Assembly: GCF_023721715.1 (NCBI RefSeq) | Contig: NZ_JAMDLG010000001.1 | Coordinates: 1,243,889 to 1,307,888 of the forward strand | Direction: 5' to 3' | DNA from: Parasegetibacter sp. NRK P23 | GTDB taxonomy: Bacteria; Bacteroidota; Bacteroidia; Chitinophagales; Chitinophagaceae | Length of the DNA: 64,000 bases | In this document: piece by piece, positions 8,569 to 16,690 of the stretch | Layout of the letters: every line of letters starts with the position of its first letter | Numbering within the stretch: position 1 is the stretch's first letter | Position numbers and translations under genes: made by a program | The notes under the pieces: generated by a model | What the model was told of the DNA's origin: nothing | Databases searched by the model: none | The model's input: only the letters and a program-made list of their open reading frames with translations

Positions 8569-9210
8569 CTACGGCGCAAGTCGTTCAATCTTCCAGGCAC
8601 CTTCATCCTGTAAAGTATATTGAATCCGGTCGTGTAACCTGCTGGCTCTTCCCTGCCAGAATTCCACAACAATAGGCTTCAGCCGATAGCCGCCCCAATG
8701 CGGGGGTTTGGGCACATCATTGTCTCCGTAAATAGCTTTTAATTCCGCTTCTTTCGTTTCCAGCCATTCCCGGTTGGGAATCACCTGGCTTTGTGGAGAA
8801 GCCCAAGCACCTAGCCTGCTGCCTTGTGGGCGGGAGATGAAGTATTCCTCGCTTTCTTTTTGCGAAACTTTTTCAATGATACCGGTAATGCGCACCTGCC
8901 TTTCCAGTTCTTTCCAGAAAAACACCAGGCATGCGCGGGGATTTTCACCCAGTTGCTGCCCTTTGAAACTTTCATAGTTCGTAAAGAAAGTAAATCCTTT
9001 TTCATCGTACCCTTTCAGGAGTACAATGCGGGCGGAAGGAACACCATCTGCCGAAGCCGTGGCCAGCGTCATCGCATTCACCTCATCAATCTGTGAAGCA
9101 ACAGCTTCTTCCCACCACCTGCCAAACTGGGCAACGGCATCGGCCGCCACATCAGTTTCAGCGAGGGAACGGAGTTTATAATCTTTGCGGATATCAGCTA
9201 TGGAAGACAT
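8569..9210 (-). CDS. pdxH: Pyridoxamine 5'-phosphate oxidase
   Basis: 213 residues, family-typical. [28 protein letters not shown] holds the FMN-binding region, [13 protein letters not shown] follows, then [19 protein letters not shown] and the C-terminal [23 protein letters not shown], in which the conserved Arg and His contact substrate and the RLAP end is diagnostic. It makes pyridoxal 5'-phosphate from PNP or PMP using FMN and oxygen. It stands alone after pyrH, with AT-rich repeat words on both flanks. Confidence 0.95.
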   Translation of the reverse strand: MSSIADIRKDYKLRSLAETDVAADAVAQFGRWWEEAVASQIDEVNAMTLATASADGVPSARIVLLKGYDEKGFTFFTNYESFKGQQLGENPRACLVFFWKELERQVRITGIIEKVSQKESEEYFISRPQGSRLGAWASPQSQVIPNREWLETKEAELKAIYGDNDVPKPPHWGGYRLKPIVVEFWQGRASRLHDRIQYTLQDEGAWKIERLAP

Positions 9211-9212
9211 AG

Positions 9213-9338
9213 TAAATTTAAAATGTTGAATTTAAAATGTTGGATAGCCTTGTAATACGTTGCTGAATGTGTTACGCTAAGCAGCAGCAGATCAACCACC
9301 CCATCCAAAATCCAACATTCAAAATCCAGAATTATAGA
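9213..9338. repeat. AT-rich ATTTAAAATGTTG / ATTCAAAATCC words between pyrH and pdxH
   Basis: 9213-9243 holds AAATTTAAAATGTTG repeated twice; 9301-9338 holds CCAAAATCCAACATTCAAAATCC. Reverse complements match the words after pdxH, so pdxH is framed by the same repeat type. Confidence 0.65.
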
Positions 9339-10052
9339 TTATCCTTTCACCAATGTACCCACTTCCTCGCCCATCACCACCTTTTTCAGGTTACCTTCTT
9401 TATTCATATCGAAAACGATAATTGGAAGTTGGTTCTCCATGCAGAGTGTGAACGCGGTCATGTCCATCACCTTCAGGTTCTTCTGGATGCATTCATTGAA
9501 AGTAATGGTATCGTACTTGGTAGCGGTGGGGTCCTTTTCGGGATCTGCTGTGTAGATGCCGTCTACGCGTGTTCCTTTAAGGATCACATCGGCCTGTATC
9601 TCGATGGCACGGAGCGAACCGGCGGTATCAGTAGTGAAATAAGGGTTTCCAGTACCTGCACCAAAGATTACGAGGCGTTTTTTCTCCAGGTGACGGATCG
9701 CACGGCGGCGGATATAGGGTTCCGCGATTTGCTCCATTTTAATGGCGCTCTGCAGGCGGGTAAACATGCCTTCTTTTTCCAGTCCGGCCTGGAGGGCCAT
9801 CCCGTTGATTACCGTGGCCAGCATCCCCATATAATCGCCCTGGGCACGTTGAATGCCGGTTTCAGCTTCGTTCATGCCGCGATAAATGTTTCCTCCGCCA
9901 ATTACAATGGCGATTTCTACCCCCAGATCGTGTATTTCGCGGATGGATTGCGCGTAACGGGCGATCATGGCCGGATCAAGGCCGAATGATTTATCTCCCA
10001 TTAAAGACTCACCTGACAATTTCAACAAGATTCTTTTGTACCTGGGCTGCAT
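9339..10052 (-). CDS. pyrH: UMP kinase
   Basis: 237 residues from the ATG at 10052 ([19 protein letters not shown]). KLSGESL is the phosphate-binding start of the amino-acid kinase fold; [25 protein letters not shown] and [13 protein letters not shown] are the other conserved blocks. It converts UMP to UDP with ATP. An in-frame start 12 codons upstream is possible, but the added residues do not look like the family. It is downstream of the rplM-rpsI-rpsB-tsf operon, separated by a repeat-rich gap. Confidence 0.95.
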   Translation of the reverse strand: MQPRYKRILLKLSGESLMGDKSFGLDPAMIARYAQSIREIHDLGVEIAIVIGGGNIYRGMNEAETGIQRAQGDYMGMLATVINGMALQAGLEKEGMFTRLQSAIKMEQIAEPYIRRRAIRHLEKKRLVIFGAGTGNPYFTTDTAGSLRAIEIQADVILKGTRVDGIYTADPEKDPTATKYDTITFNECIQKNLKVMDMTAFTLCMENQLPIIVFDMNKEGNLKKVVMGEEVGTLVKG

Positions 10053-10374
10053 GAATAGAGAAGATTTTAATGAGAAAATCGGCTGCAAGATAATGTTTAC
10101 CGTTTAAATGAAGGTGGCGGGTAGAAAAAAATGCGGGGGTTCACGCAAAGACCGCTAAGGAGCAAAGACGCAAAGCGCCCACTTGCTTCGTGCTTCCTGC
10201 TTCCTGCTTCGTTCGTCGCAGACTCGCAGTCTCGCAGCCTCGCAGGAGCAAGGACGCAAAGAAACCCTGTACTGCGATGCGTTCACTTCTTGGCTACAGC
10301 TTCTAAGGCGCATTAAATAGAAGAGGGCGTACCGGTTGAATGATACGCCCTCTGCGAAATATATCGGGAAACGC
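10053..10374. repeat. Repeat-rich gap with CGCAAAGACGC-type words
   Basis: No gene. 10139-10172 reads GGTTCACGCAAAGACCGCTAAGGAGCAAAGACGCAAAG-like text, then runs of CTTCCTGCTTC and CTCGCAGTCTCGCAGCCTCGCAG, and GGAGCAAGGACGCAAAG at 10244-10261. The same kind of words occurs at 40441-40500. The short in-frame stretch at 10131-10316 is made of these repeats and is not taken as a gene. Confidence 0.8.
10322..10353 (-). terminator. Terminator hairpin after tsf
   Basis: AGAGGGCGTA and TACGCCCTCT are exact 10-base arms with a 12-base loop, 21 bases after the tsf stop in the leftward direction. The following leftward sequence is T-rich (TTCTATTT). Confidence 0.8.
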
Positions 10375-11211
10375 TTATCCGAGTGCCACGCGAGCGAACT
10401 CGGTCACTTTCAGTTCTGCGTCCACAGATTTCAGGTAGTCGGCAACTGATTTGCTGCCATCTTTTACGAAAGCCTGCGCCAGAAGAGTGCTTTCTTTGAA
10501 GAAGGCGTTCAGTTTACCTTCGGCGATCTTAGCGATCATTTCGGCGGGTTTACCGGCCATTTTAGGATCAGCCTGGATGGTTTCGGTAACGATGGCTCTT
10601 TCACGCTCAACTGTAGCGGCGGGAACGGCTTCGGGATCGATGGCAACGGGGTTCATCGCGGCGATCTGCATGGCCACATCTTTACCGGCTTCAGCGGCAT
10701 CTTTGTTGAACCCTACCAGTACGCCCATTCTGTTGGCGCCATGGATGTAGGAAGCAACATAAGGCGCATCTACGCGAACGAATTTGGAGATACCGATTTT
10801 CTCACCGATGGAAGCGAGTTTATCGTTTACCATATCAGCGATTTTCAGTCCGCCAATTTCAACGGCGTTCAGTTCTTCCGCGTCTTTCACGTTGTTCGCG
10901 ATAGCGGCATCGATGATGCTCTGCGCGAAGGCAACGAATTCGGCGTTTTTAGAAACGAAGTCAGTTTCGCAGCTCAGGCAGAGGGTGATTCCTGTTTTGT
11001 TGTCGGCGGTGGTTTTAGCCAGCACCACACCTTCTTTTGCTTCACGGTCGCTTCTGAGGGCGGCTACTTTCTGGCCTTTCTTACGGAGCCAGTCGATTGC
11101 TGCTTCAAAATCACCATTGTTCTCGGTAAGGGCCTTGCGGCAGTCCATCATACCGGCGCCGGTTGCCTGGCGGAGCTTATTGATATCGGCTGCAGTAATT
11201 GCTACAGACAT
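10375..11211 (-). CDS. tsf: Translation elongation factor Ts
   Basis: 278 residues. It starts with an N-terminal UBA-like domain containing KLRQATGAGMMDCRKAL, then KEGVVL, CETDFVSKNAEF (the TDFV motif that contacts EF-Tu) and the two core subdomains. It exchanges GDP for GTP on EF-Tu. It is the last gene of rplM-rpsI-rpsB-tsf, with a strong hairpin in the gap to rpsB and a terminator after it. Confidence 0.97.
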   Translation of the reverse strand: MSVAITAADINKLRQATGAGMMDCRKALTENNGDFEAAIDWLRKKGQKVAALRSDREAKEGVVLAKTTADNKTGITLCLSCETDFVSKNAEFVAFAQSIIDAAIANNVKDAEELNAVEIGGLKIADMVNDKLASIGEKIGISKFVRVDAPYVASYIHGANRMGVLVGFNKDAAEAGKDVAMQIAAMNPVAIDPEAVPAATVERERAIVTETIQADPKMAGKPAEMIAKIAEGKLNAFFKESTLLAQAFVKDGSKSVADYLKSVDAELKVTEFARVALG

Positions 11212-11258
11212 ACTTCAGTTTTTATATTGTTTAAAATAGAAATCGGGCTATAACCAAA

Positions 11259-11300
11259 TTGACCAGCACGGCAAACCGAAGTGTGCCGGGTGCTGATCAA
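11259..11300 (-). other. Strong hairpin between rpsB and tsf
   Basis: In the leftward RNA, TTGATCAGCAC pairs with GTGCTGGTCAA (one U-G pair), then a CC bulge, then GGCA pairs with TGCC, closing a loop that contains TTCGG. No T run follows, so an RNA-processing or attenuation role between rpsB and tsf is more likely than simple termination. Confidence 0.75.
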
Positions 11301-11315
11301 TTCTATTGCAAAGTA

Positions 11316-12185
11316 CTAGCGGGGTCCTCCACCAGTTGCAGGGCGACGGCTGGCGCCACCTGGAACACGGCGTTTGGGTTGGCTGGTACCTCTTACTTTC
11401 CTTCCGGACTTATCTGTTTCTTCACCTTCCACTTCGAACTTCACGTTCTTGTCGTCACTTTCTGTTTCTTCCACTTCTTCGTCTTTGGCAGCCTGACGTT
11501 CAGCCAGACCTTCAGCGATAGCAGCGGTGATGTAGTTGGTGATGATGGCGATGGATTTGGTAGCGTCATCGTTCGCGGGGATTGCGAAGTCCACTTTGTT
11601 GGGATCGCAGTTGGTATCTACCATACCCAGCGTGGTGATGCCGAGGCGTTTTGCTTCAGCGAGACCGATGTGCTCATGACCGATGTCCACCAGGAACAAT
11701 GCAGCGGGAACACGACCGAGTTGTGCGATACCACCCAGCACTTTTTCCATCTTCTCTTTATCACGGGTGAGGGTGAGGCGTTCTTTTTTGGTGATGCTGT
11801 CGAGTGTACCGTCGTTCAGCATTTTTTCGATGCTCTGCATTTTCTTCACGCTCTTACGAACGGTATTGAAGTTGGTGAGCATACCACCGAGCCAGCGTTC
11901 AGTAACGTAAGGCATGTTCACACGCTGTGCGCATTCGGTAACGATCTCTTTCGCCTGCTTCTTGGTAGCAACGAACATGATTTTTTTACCGCTTTTCGCG
12001 ATCTGCTTCATAGCGGCGGCAGCTTCCTGCAAGCCTTCTACGGTTTTGTTCAGATCGATGATGTGAATACCTTTCTTCTCAGCGAAGATGTAAGGCAACA
12101 TCTTGGGGTTCCACTTCTTCTTCAGGTGACCAAAGTGTACACCAGCTTCGAGCAGTTGTTGCTGTAATGAAGTGTTGTTTTCCAT
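11316..12185 (-). CDS. rpsB: 30S ribosomal protein S2
   Basis: 289 residues. Conserved S2 blocks: LLEAGVHFGH, WNPKMLPYIF, GIHIIDLNKT, RWLGGMLTNF and GMVDTNCDP. The S2 fold ends around residue 230. The last 50 or so residues are an extra tail, first acidic (EEVEETESDD) and then Gly/Arg/Pro rich (SQPKRRVPGGASRRPATGGGPR), which looks disordered. The tail is longer than in E. coli S2. It is third in the rplM-rpsI-rpsB-tsf operon. Confidence 0.97.
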   Translation of the reverse strand: MENNTSLQQQLLEAGVHFGHLKKKWNPKMLPYIFAEKKGIHIIDLNKTVEGLQEAAAAMKQIAKSGKKIMFVATKKQAKEIVTECAQRVNMPYVTERWLGGMLTNFNTVRKSVKKMQSIEKMLNDGTLDSITKKERLTLTRDKEKMEKVLGGIAQLGRVPAALFLVDIGHEHIGLAEAKRLGITTLGMVDTNCDPNKVDFAIPANDDATKSIAIITNYITAAIAEGLAERQAAKDEEVEETESDDKNVKFEVEGEETDKSGRKVRGTSQPKRRVPGGASRRPATGGGPR

Positions 12186-12254
12186 TTGTATAAACGATTG
12201 TATAATATGAATAGGATTGCTTTCTGAACTCCTTGCAGGAGCAACATACAGCGA

Positions 12255-12644
12255 TTAACGTTTGCTGAACTGGAAGCTCTTACGTGCTTTCTTCTTACCT
12301 GGTTTCTTACGTTCAACCGAGCGTGGGTCGCGGGTCATGAGACCGGCGGCTTTCAGCGCGGGACGGAATTCGGGGTTCAGTTCGCAGAGTGAGCGGGCGA
12401 TGCCCAGCTTCACAGCTTCGGCTTGTCCTTTCACACCACCGCCCTGGGCGTTGATTTTGATATCGAATTTATCGAGCGCTTCGATTGTTTTGAGGGGAGC
12501 TTCTACCTGGTTCTGCAGGTAAACCAGTGGGAAATACGCTTTGTAGTCTTTGTCGTTAATGGTGATCTTTCCTTCACCTTTGCTGAGGAACACGCGTGCC
12601 ACAGCTTCTTTACGACGACCAACGGCATTTTTTTGCTTTTCCAT
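12255..12644 (-). CDS. rpsI: 30S ribosomal protein S9
   Basis: 129 residues, the usual length. AVGRRKEAVARV at the N-terminus, GGGVKGQAEAVKLGIAR in the middle and the C-terminal KKPGKKKARKSFQFSKR tail, whose last residues reach the P-site tRNA. It is 51 bases after rplM, the standard L13-S9 pair. Confidence 0.97.
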   Translation of the reverse strand: MEKQKNAVGRRKEAVARVFLSKGEGKITINDKDYKAYFPLVYLQNQVEAPLKTIEALDKFDIKINAQGGGVKGQAEAVKLGIARSLCELNPEFRPALKAAGLMTRDPRSVERKKPGKKKARKSFQFSKR

Positions 12645-12695
12645 ATTTGTTTATTTGTACCGGATGATTCCGGGATACATTTGAAGTTGTGGGAA

Positions 12696-13139
12696 TTAGA
12701 ATTTCAGTTCCGTGGGTTTTTGTGCGCCATGCGGATGCTCAGCACCAGCGTAAACGAACAGCTTTTTCACCATTTTACGGCCGAGTCTGTTCTTAGGCAA
12801 CATTCCTTTTACGGTTCTTTCAATCAGCGCTTCTGGCCTGCGTTTGATAAGGCTTCCGGCTGTTTCTTCCTTCTTACCGCCGGGGTAACCGGAGAAGTTG
12901 ATGTAGGTTTTGTCTTCCAGTTTGTTCCCTGTGAAAACAACTTTGTCTGCATTGATGAATACGATGTAATCACCGCAATCAACGTGGGGCGTAAAGTACG
13001 CCTTGTTCTTCCCGCGCAGGATTGCTGCGATACGGGCGCACACTCGTCCTACGGTTTGATTGGTACCGTCAACAACATACCAGTTCCGTTGTACGGTAGC
13101 CGCGTTGGCGTGCTTGGTAGTAAAATGTAACTTACTCAT
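12696..13139 (-). CDS. rplM: 50S ribosomal protein L13
   Basis: 147 residues. RNWYVVDGTNQTVGRVCARIAAILRGK, HVDCGDYIVFINADKVVFTGNK and VKGMLPKNRLGRKMVKKLFVYAGAEHPH are the family blocks. It is the first gene of the ribosomal operon. The promoter at 13213-13245 gives a leader of about 70 bases that can form two successive hairpins, a possible site of autoregulation. Confidence 0.97.
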   Translation of the reverse strand: MSKLHFTTKHANAATVQRNWYVVDGTNQTVGRVCARIAAILRGKNKAYFTPHVDCGDYIVFINADKVVFTGNKLEDKTYINFSGYPGGKKEETAGSLIKRRPEALIERTVKGMLPKNRLGRKMVKKLFVYAGAEHPHGAQKPTELKF

Positions 13140-13153
13140 TGTTAAAAAATTTG

Positions 13154-13210
13154 AACACTGCCGCCATCCCTGGCAATGTTGGTGAAAAAACCCGTTGGTT
13201 TATAACGGGT
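13154..13210 (-). promoter_or_regulatory. Structured leader of the rplM operon (two hairpins)
   Basis: Hairpin 1: ACCCGTT (13210-13204) pairs exactly with AACGGGT (13196-13190) across a 7-base loop, followed by six T: an intrinsic-terminator shape at the very 5' end. Hairpin 2: AACATTGCC (13180-13172) pairs with GGCAGTGTT (13162-13154) with one U-G pair, followed by CAAATTTTTT just before the rplM ATG. A function in autoregulation is inferred, not shown. Confidence 0.6.
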
Positions 13211-13212
13211 GG

Positions 13213-13245
13213 CAAAGGTAGGACGATTGCACGCGATATTCCAAA
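13213..13245 (-). promoter_or_regulatory. Promoter of rplM-rpsI-rpsB-tsf
   Basis: Leftward: TTTG (13245-13242), a 21-base spacer, then TACCTTTG (13220-13213), a full match to the Bacteroidota consensus. The expected start point is near 13209. Confidence 0.8.
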
Positions 13246-13421
13246 AGATTGCAGGTTATTTTTTAATGATGCTTTTGCAATTAATTGATTTTCAATAAAA
13301 TTTTTGCGCTTAAATTTTATTCATGTGCGACAGAAGGCAAATTTCAGTTGAAAAACCCACGCTGCAGGAGGAAATTCACCCACCACAGCCGGAGTTTTCC
13401 GCCGAGCAGCAGCGTAAAAAG

Positions 13422-13457
13422 CCCGTCGGTGGCACCGGGTACCCGTTAAAACACCGG
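13422..13457. repeat. GGTGGCACCG repeat family, copy 2
   Basis: CCCGTCGGTGGCACCGGG followed by TACCCGTTAAAACACCGG. The GTTAAAACAC part also follows the copy at 3511-3554, and GTTAAAACGG stands close to the copy at 55551. Confidence 0.75.
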
Positions 13458-13479
13458 CTCCCGCCTCCAAAAAGCAAAA

Positions 13480-13511
13480 AAGAGCGAACCGTTTTTTAAC
13501 GATCCGCTCTT
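13480..13511 (-). terminator. Terminator of the Sus operon
   Basis: Leftward: AAGAGCGGATCGTT, loop AAAA, AACGGTTCGCTCTT, then TTTTGCTTTTT. The stem has two mismatches. It lies 54 bases past the SusE stop. T runs on both sides would allow two-way function. Confidence 0.8.
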
Positions 13512-13564
13512 GCGTTTTTACCCCGTTCAATATATTTCAAGAAAAATTTTCGTAGCCGATAGCA

Positions 13565-15352
13565 TTACTGCTGCACCAACTGTACTGTACCCTTATACTC
13601 GTCCAGTATTACCTGATAAGTGCCGCTGGTGGCAGGCGATTTAAAGTTATCTCCGCCTTCATATTTGATCTTTCCGCCGCCGGCATCTTCATAATCCAAA
13701 GCGCCCCAGTCGGCTCCGGCCAGGAATTTGAAATCCTTCCCACCGGTGAGTTTTAGCGTGAACTTCCAGACACCGTTGCCCTCGTAGTTCATCTGGGGGG
13801 AACCTCCGGGGTTCCAGGCGGGGTAATCGGTCAGCGCATCACCCACAATTTTCATGATACCGGGACCAATTTCGTATTTGAGATTCTTCACATCGGTGCC
13901 ATCCCAGATCACGCGGTATAGACCAGCAGTAGCAGGGCCATCGAAGTTGCCTTCGTTCTCGGCCAGCATCGCGCCAGCGGAAGCGCCTTTTCCAAAATCC
14001 TTTGATTGGTTCACAGGACCTCCACCATCGGGCCAGGAATTGCCATCGATCATTTTAAAGAACCCACCACCTTTAAAATCTAGTAATCCCAGGAACCGGT
14101 TGGGTTTAATATAAGCCATTCCCTGCGTGGGGAATACACCAGGCGGATTCCATCCCGCATTGGTGGCGTCACCTACTGTTCCCATGCGGCCATGGTCGGC
14201 CTGTACATAGTATTTGTTGTTCCTCAGGTCCACGGATACACGGTAAACACCATCGGCAGGAACGGGCACATTGTCTTCGTCATCAGCGGCAAGATCGCCA
14301 GGCGCACCTTTCTTCATGCCCCAATCCGTTGAATTAAGATCCCCACCTGGCCATTGTTTCTGGTTCAGGAACTTCAATCCACCACCACCCGCATTCAGGT
14401 GTACATAGATGTAATACACGCTTGGAAACTTAGCATCTGGAATCATCTGTATCGCGTTGGCAGGCTCCCAGCCGGCGGGCGTGCTGCCACCAACGAGGTA
14501 AATCTTCACTTCGCGCAGGTAAGCCACATCATTGGCATAGGTGGAATTTACCGTTACAGTTCCTGAAGTAGCCACTACCCTCCATTTCAATTTTACCACA
14601 GAGCCAAGATCCGTATAGCCCGCCGCGGTGAGTGCGTCACTGAAATCTTTATATGACCACGCTTTTACAGTATCGAGGCCGTTCCTGTTAGAAGGCGCCT
14701 CAAAAAGTGGTGTACCCGGCACTTCAGCATCATTAAACACCTGAATTTTATAGGTTACAGTGTTGGCGGGTTTTCCCGGCGTGGCTTTTTGCCAAATGAA
14801 TTTCACACTATCAGTTGTACTTGAAGGAGAAATTTCGTTGGTAGCCATGCTGTTAACCGGAGCCAGCAGCAGGAAGGGTGTGAGCCCATCACCAAAACGC
14901 CGGATGGTAATGTTCAAGGAGTCGTTGGAACGGATCCTGGTTTCGCCGTTGGTGGCCACGATGGTCCATTTTAGTTCAACGGGGGCGGCTTCGGGTACGT
15001 TTCTCAGTTTCAGAAAATCGTCCAGTTGTTTCTGCGTCAGCGTAAGTGTTGTAGCTTTTCCGCCATTGTCCGAAGGATACTCCAGGATCGGATTATCAAG
15101 GCTTCCTGTGCGTAATGCCGCGATCCATGCATAAGTTGGTGCAGTACTCAATCCTGGCCGGGCCGCCGTCCAGGTAAGCTGAACGGTCGCATTGGGGGTG
15201 GCGCTGTTCAGGTTGAGCACCGTTCCATTCTGCGGTGCTGTAATAGTGAACTCCCCAAGGCCCTCGCCTGTGGTGTTCATATCAAAATTGGCTTTCTGGC
15301 ATCCCGCCACAAAAGCCGCGATGCCAAGTATGTATGGAAGTATTTTTTTCAT
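13565..15352 (-). CDS. SusE-like starch-binding outer membrane lipoprotein
   Basis: 595 residues from MKKILPYIL (ATG at 15352; a start 3 codons earlier is possible). The lipobox FVAGC makes it a lipoprotein. An N-terminal FN3-like pair of domains (ITAPQNGTVLNLNS, then LLAPVNSMATNEISPSS) is followed by three similar carbohydrate-binding modules, each starting like YLVGGSTPAGWEP, GTVGDATNAGWNP and KIVGDALTDYPAWNP. SusE and SusF have this build and hold starch at the cell surface. It is the last gene of the SusC-SusD operon, so it probably aids polysaccharide capture rather than transport. Confidence 0.9.
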   Translation of the reverse strand: MKKILPYILGIAAFVAGCQKANFDMNTTGEGLGEFTITAPQNGTVLNLNSATPNATVQLTWTAARPGLSTAPTYAWIAALRTGSLDNPILEYPSDNGGKATTLTLTQKQLDDFLKLRNVPEAAPVELKWTIVATNGETRIRSNDSLNITIRRFGDGLTPFLLLAPVNSMATNEISPSSTTDSVKFIWQKATPGKPANTVTYKIQVFNDAEVPGTPLFEAPSNRNGLDTVKAWSYKDFSDALTAAGYTDLGSVVKLKWRVVATSGTVTVNSTYANDVAYLREVKIYLVGGSTPAGWEPANAIQMIPDAKFPSVYYIYVHLNAGGGGLKFLNQKQWPGGDLNSTDWGMKKGAPGDLAADDEDNVPVPADGVYRVSVDLRNNKYYVQADHGRMGTVGDATNAGWNPPGVFPTQGMAYIKPNRFLGLLDFKGGGFFKMIDGNSWPDGGGPVNQSKDFGKGASAGAMLAENEGNFDGPATAGLYRVIWDGTDVKNLKYEIGPGIMKIVGDALTDYPAWNPGGSPQMNYEGNGVWKFTLKLTGGKDFKFLAGADWGALDYEDAGGGKIKYEGGDNFKSPATSGTYQVILDEYKGTVQLVQQ

Positions 15353-15360
15353 GACAAGCA

Positions 15361-16161
15361 TTATTTAAGCATAATAAGGGGGACTGTAACTTCTTCCGTG
15401 GAAACATTCAACACCGCGCCATTCGCACCTGGTATGGTTCCATTAAATTTATACCGGAATCTGCCTCCGGAAGCTTGCGCTTCTGTAACTCCGAATGTGT
15501 AGGTAGGAATGAAGTAGGCGGCCCAGATAGTGGTACTCTCTTTTTTCAAAGCGATTACTTTGGTGCCCAATACTACATTACCCGGACCTTCTAAAATAAC
15601 CGTTACCGAAACCGGCATCATCCGCTGTTCGTCGGTCACATTTGTAAGGGATTGGTCGAAGTTTACGCCAATCACATCGGTGGCGCCAACCTTATTCGGG
15701 AACACCCGCATTTTGGTGGGAACGAAAACCAGGGGATCGAATTTGAATGGCTTATAATCGGGCGTTTGCTTTGATCCGTCTTTTGCCTTTACCAGAAAAC
15801 CGTAAGAAACAAGTTGAGAAGGTGGCAACCCGAAAAGTTCGTTGCCTTTAAAGGTGAAACTCCATTTATTGTTACCTGCCGCGGTCATTTTTGCGGCATC
15901 GGAGGAATTCCCCCACGCGCCGTTTACAGCACCATCTTTTTTCGGCCGTGTGGTAGCGGCTTCCGCATCGGTGGCATCGGGATTACTGAAAATCCAGATG
16001 AACGCGTTGGCTTCTCCCGCCATGGGTGTACCGGTTACATCTACGGTGATGGTCACTTCATCAATGGCGGTATAAATCAACGGACTGGAAGTAACCTGGG
16101 CGTTTGTGCGCTGCACCGATAAGGAGCACAGCATTAAAATAGCAAAAAGCGTCTTTTTCAT
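15361..16161 (-). CDS. Secreted Sus-locus protein, family not recognised
   Basis: 266 residues with a signal peptide (MKKTLFAILMLCSLSVQRTNA, cleaved before QVTSS). It begins with a beta-rich domain (IDEVTITVDVTGTPMAGEANAFIWIFSNP, NKWSFTFKGNELFGLP) that resembles the ligand-binding N-terminal modules of periplasmic amylases, and continues with further beta strands. I do not recognise a family with confidence. Its place between a DUF5004-like lipoprotein and SusE, with gaps of 11 and 8 bases, makes an accessory glycan-binding role plausible. No catalytic motif is seen. Confidence 0.7.
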   Translation of the reverse strand: MKKTLFAILMLCSLSVQRTNAQVTSSPLIYTAIDEVTITVDVTGTPMAGEANAFIWIFSNPDATDAEAATTRPKKDGAVNGAWGNSSDAAKMTAAGNNKWSFTFKGNELFGLPPSQLVSYGFLVKAKDGSKQTPDYKPFKFDPLVFVPTKMRVFPNKVGATDVIGVNFDQSLTNVTDEQRMMPVSVTVILEGPGNVVLGTKVIALKKESTTIWAAYFIPTYTFGVTEAQASGGRFRYKFNGTIPGANGAVLNVSTEEVTVPLIMLK

Positions 16162-16172
16162 TGTGCAGGCAT

Positions 16173-16670
16173 TTATTGTTTGGTGAATATGTAATCGTAG
16201 ATCACTTCAACAGGACCGGATCCGTTGTCGCGCTTTTCCACCCTAAGGCTGAAAGTAGTGCGGAAGCCTGTAGGGTACGCGCCTATGGTCGATCTTAAAG
16301 TATCCGTGCCGTTGATGAACTCAATCATTTTGGGCGCCTCCGCATTGTCCACCTTCCAGTTGCCGCCCGCCAATGCGATTACGGCAGGCGCATTCCCTTT
16401 TGTGGTGGTGAAAGTTGAAGGCGTCGCGCCATTTACATTGAACGTAAGTTTAAAGTCGGTAAAGGGAAAAAGTGACGTTACGTCTTTGGTAAGAAAAGGC
16501 GAGTTTTTGATCTCCGATCCTTTGTCGGTAAGTGTTACTTTCGAAAGCTGCCATGTACCGGCCAGGCTGGGAATCACCGCGGTTTCCTGGTGTGGTATAT
16601 CACCGATGGTCTCAGGCTTGCAGGCAGTGAAAAGCGTTGCGGCAAGCAGGAATGCGAATATATTTTTCAT
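16173..16670 (-). CDS. DUF5004-like lipocalin-type lipoprotein
   Basis: 165 residues from MKNIFAFLLAATLFTAC, with a clear lipobox LFTAC; an earlier in-frame start at 16700 would bury the signal peptide and is rejected. After the lipid anchor comes IPSLAGTWQLSKVTLTDKG, the opening strand of lipocalin-like DUF5004 proteins, and a beta barrel pattern to the end. Such proteins are frequent partners of SusCD pairs, with unknown function. It lies 20 bases after SusD. Confidence 0.75.
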   Translation of the reverse strand: MKNIFAFLLAATLFTACKPETIGDIPHQETAVIPSLAGTWQLSKVTLTDKGSEIKNSPFLTKDVTSLFPFTDFKLTFNVNGATPSTFTTTKGNAPAVIALAGGNWKVDNAEAPKMIEFINGTDTLRSTIGAYPTGFRTTFSLRVEKRDNGSGPVEVIYDYIFTKQ

Positions 16671-16690
16671 ATGCGTCAATTGATCATGAT

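Larger units (their letters stand above)
13246..13564. other. Gap between the rplM promoter and the Sus locus
   Basis: About 320 bases. Contents: an AT-rich stretch, a copy of the GGTGGCACCG repeat (13422-13457) and the terminator of the Sus operon (13480-13511). The open frame at 13321-13530 runs through these elements and is not considered a gene. Confidence 0.75.

Noticed and set aside
10131-10316. Short open frame between tsf and pyrH; CRISPR-like look of the repeats
   Set aside because: The frame consists of low-complexity repeat words. The repeats vary in length and have no regular unique spacers.
13321-13530. Leftward open frame of 69 codons
   Set aside because: It spans a repeat copy and the Sus operon terminator and shows no protein family pattern.
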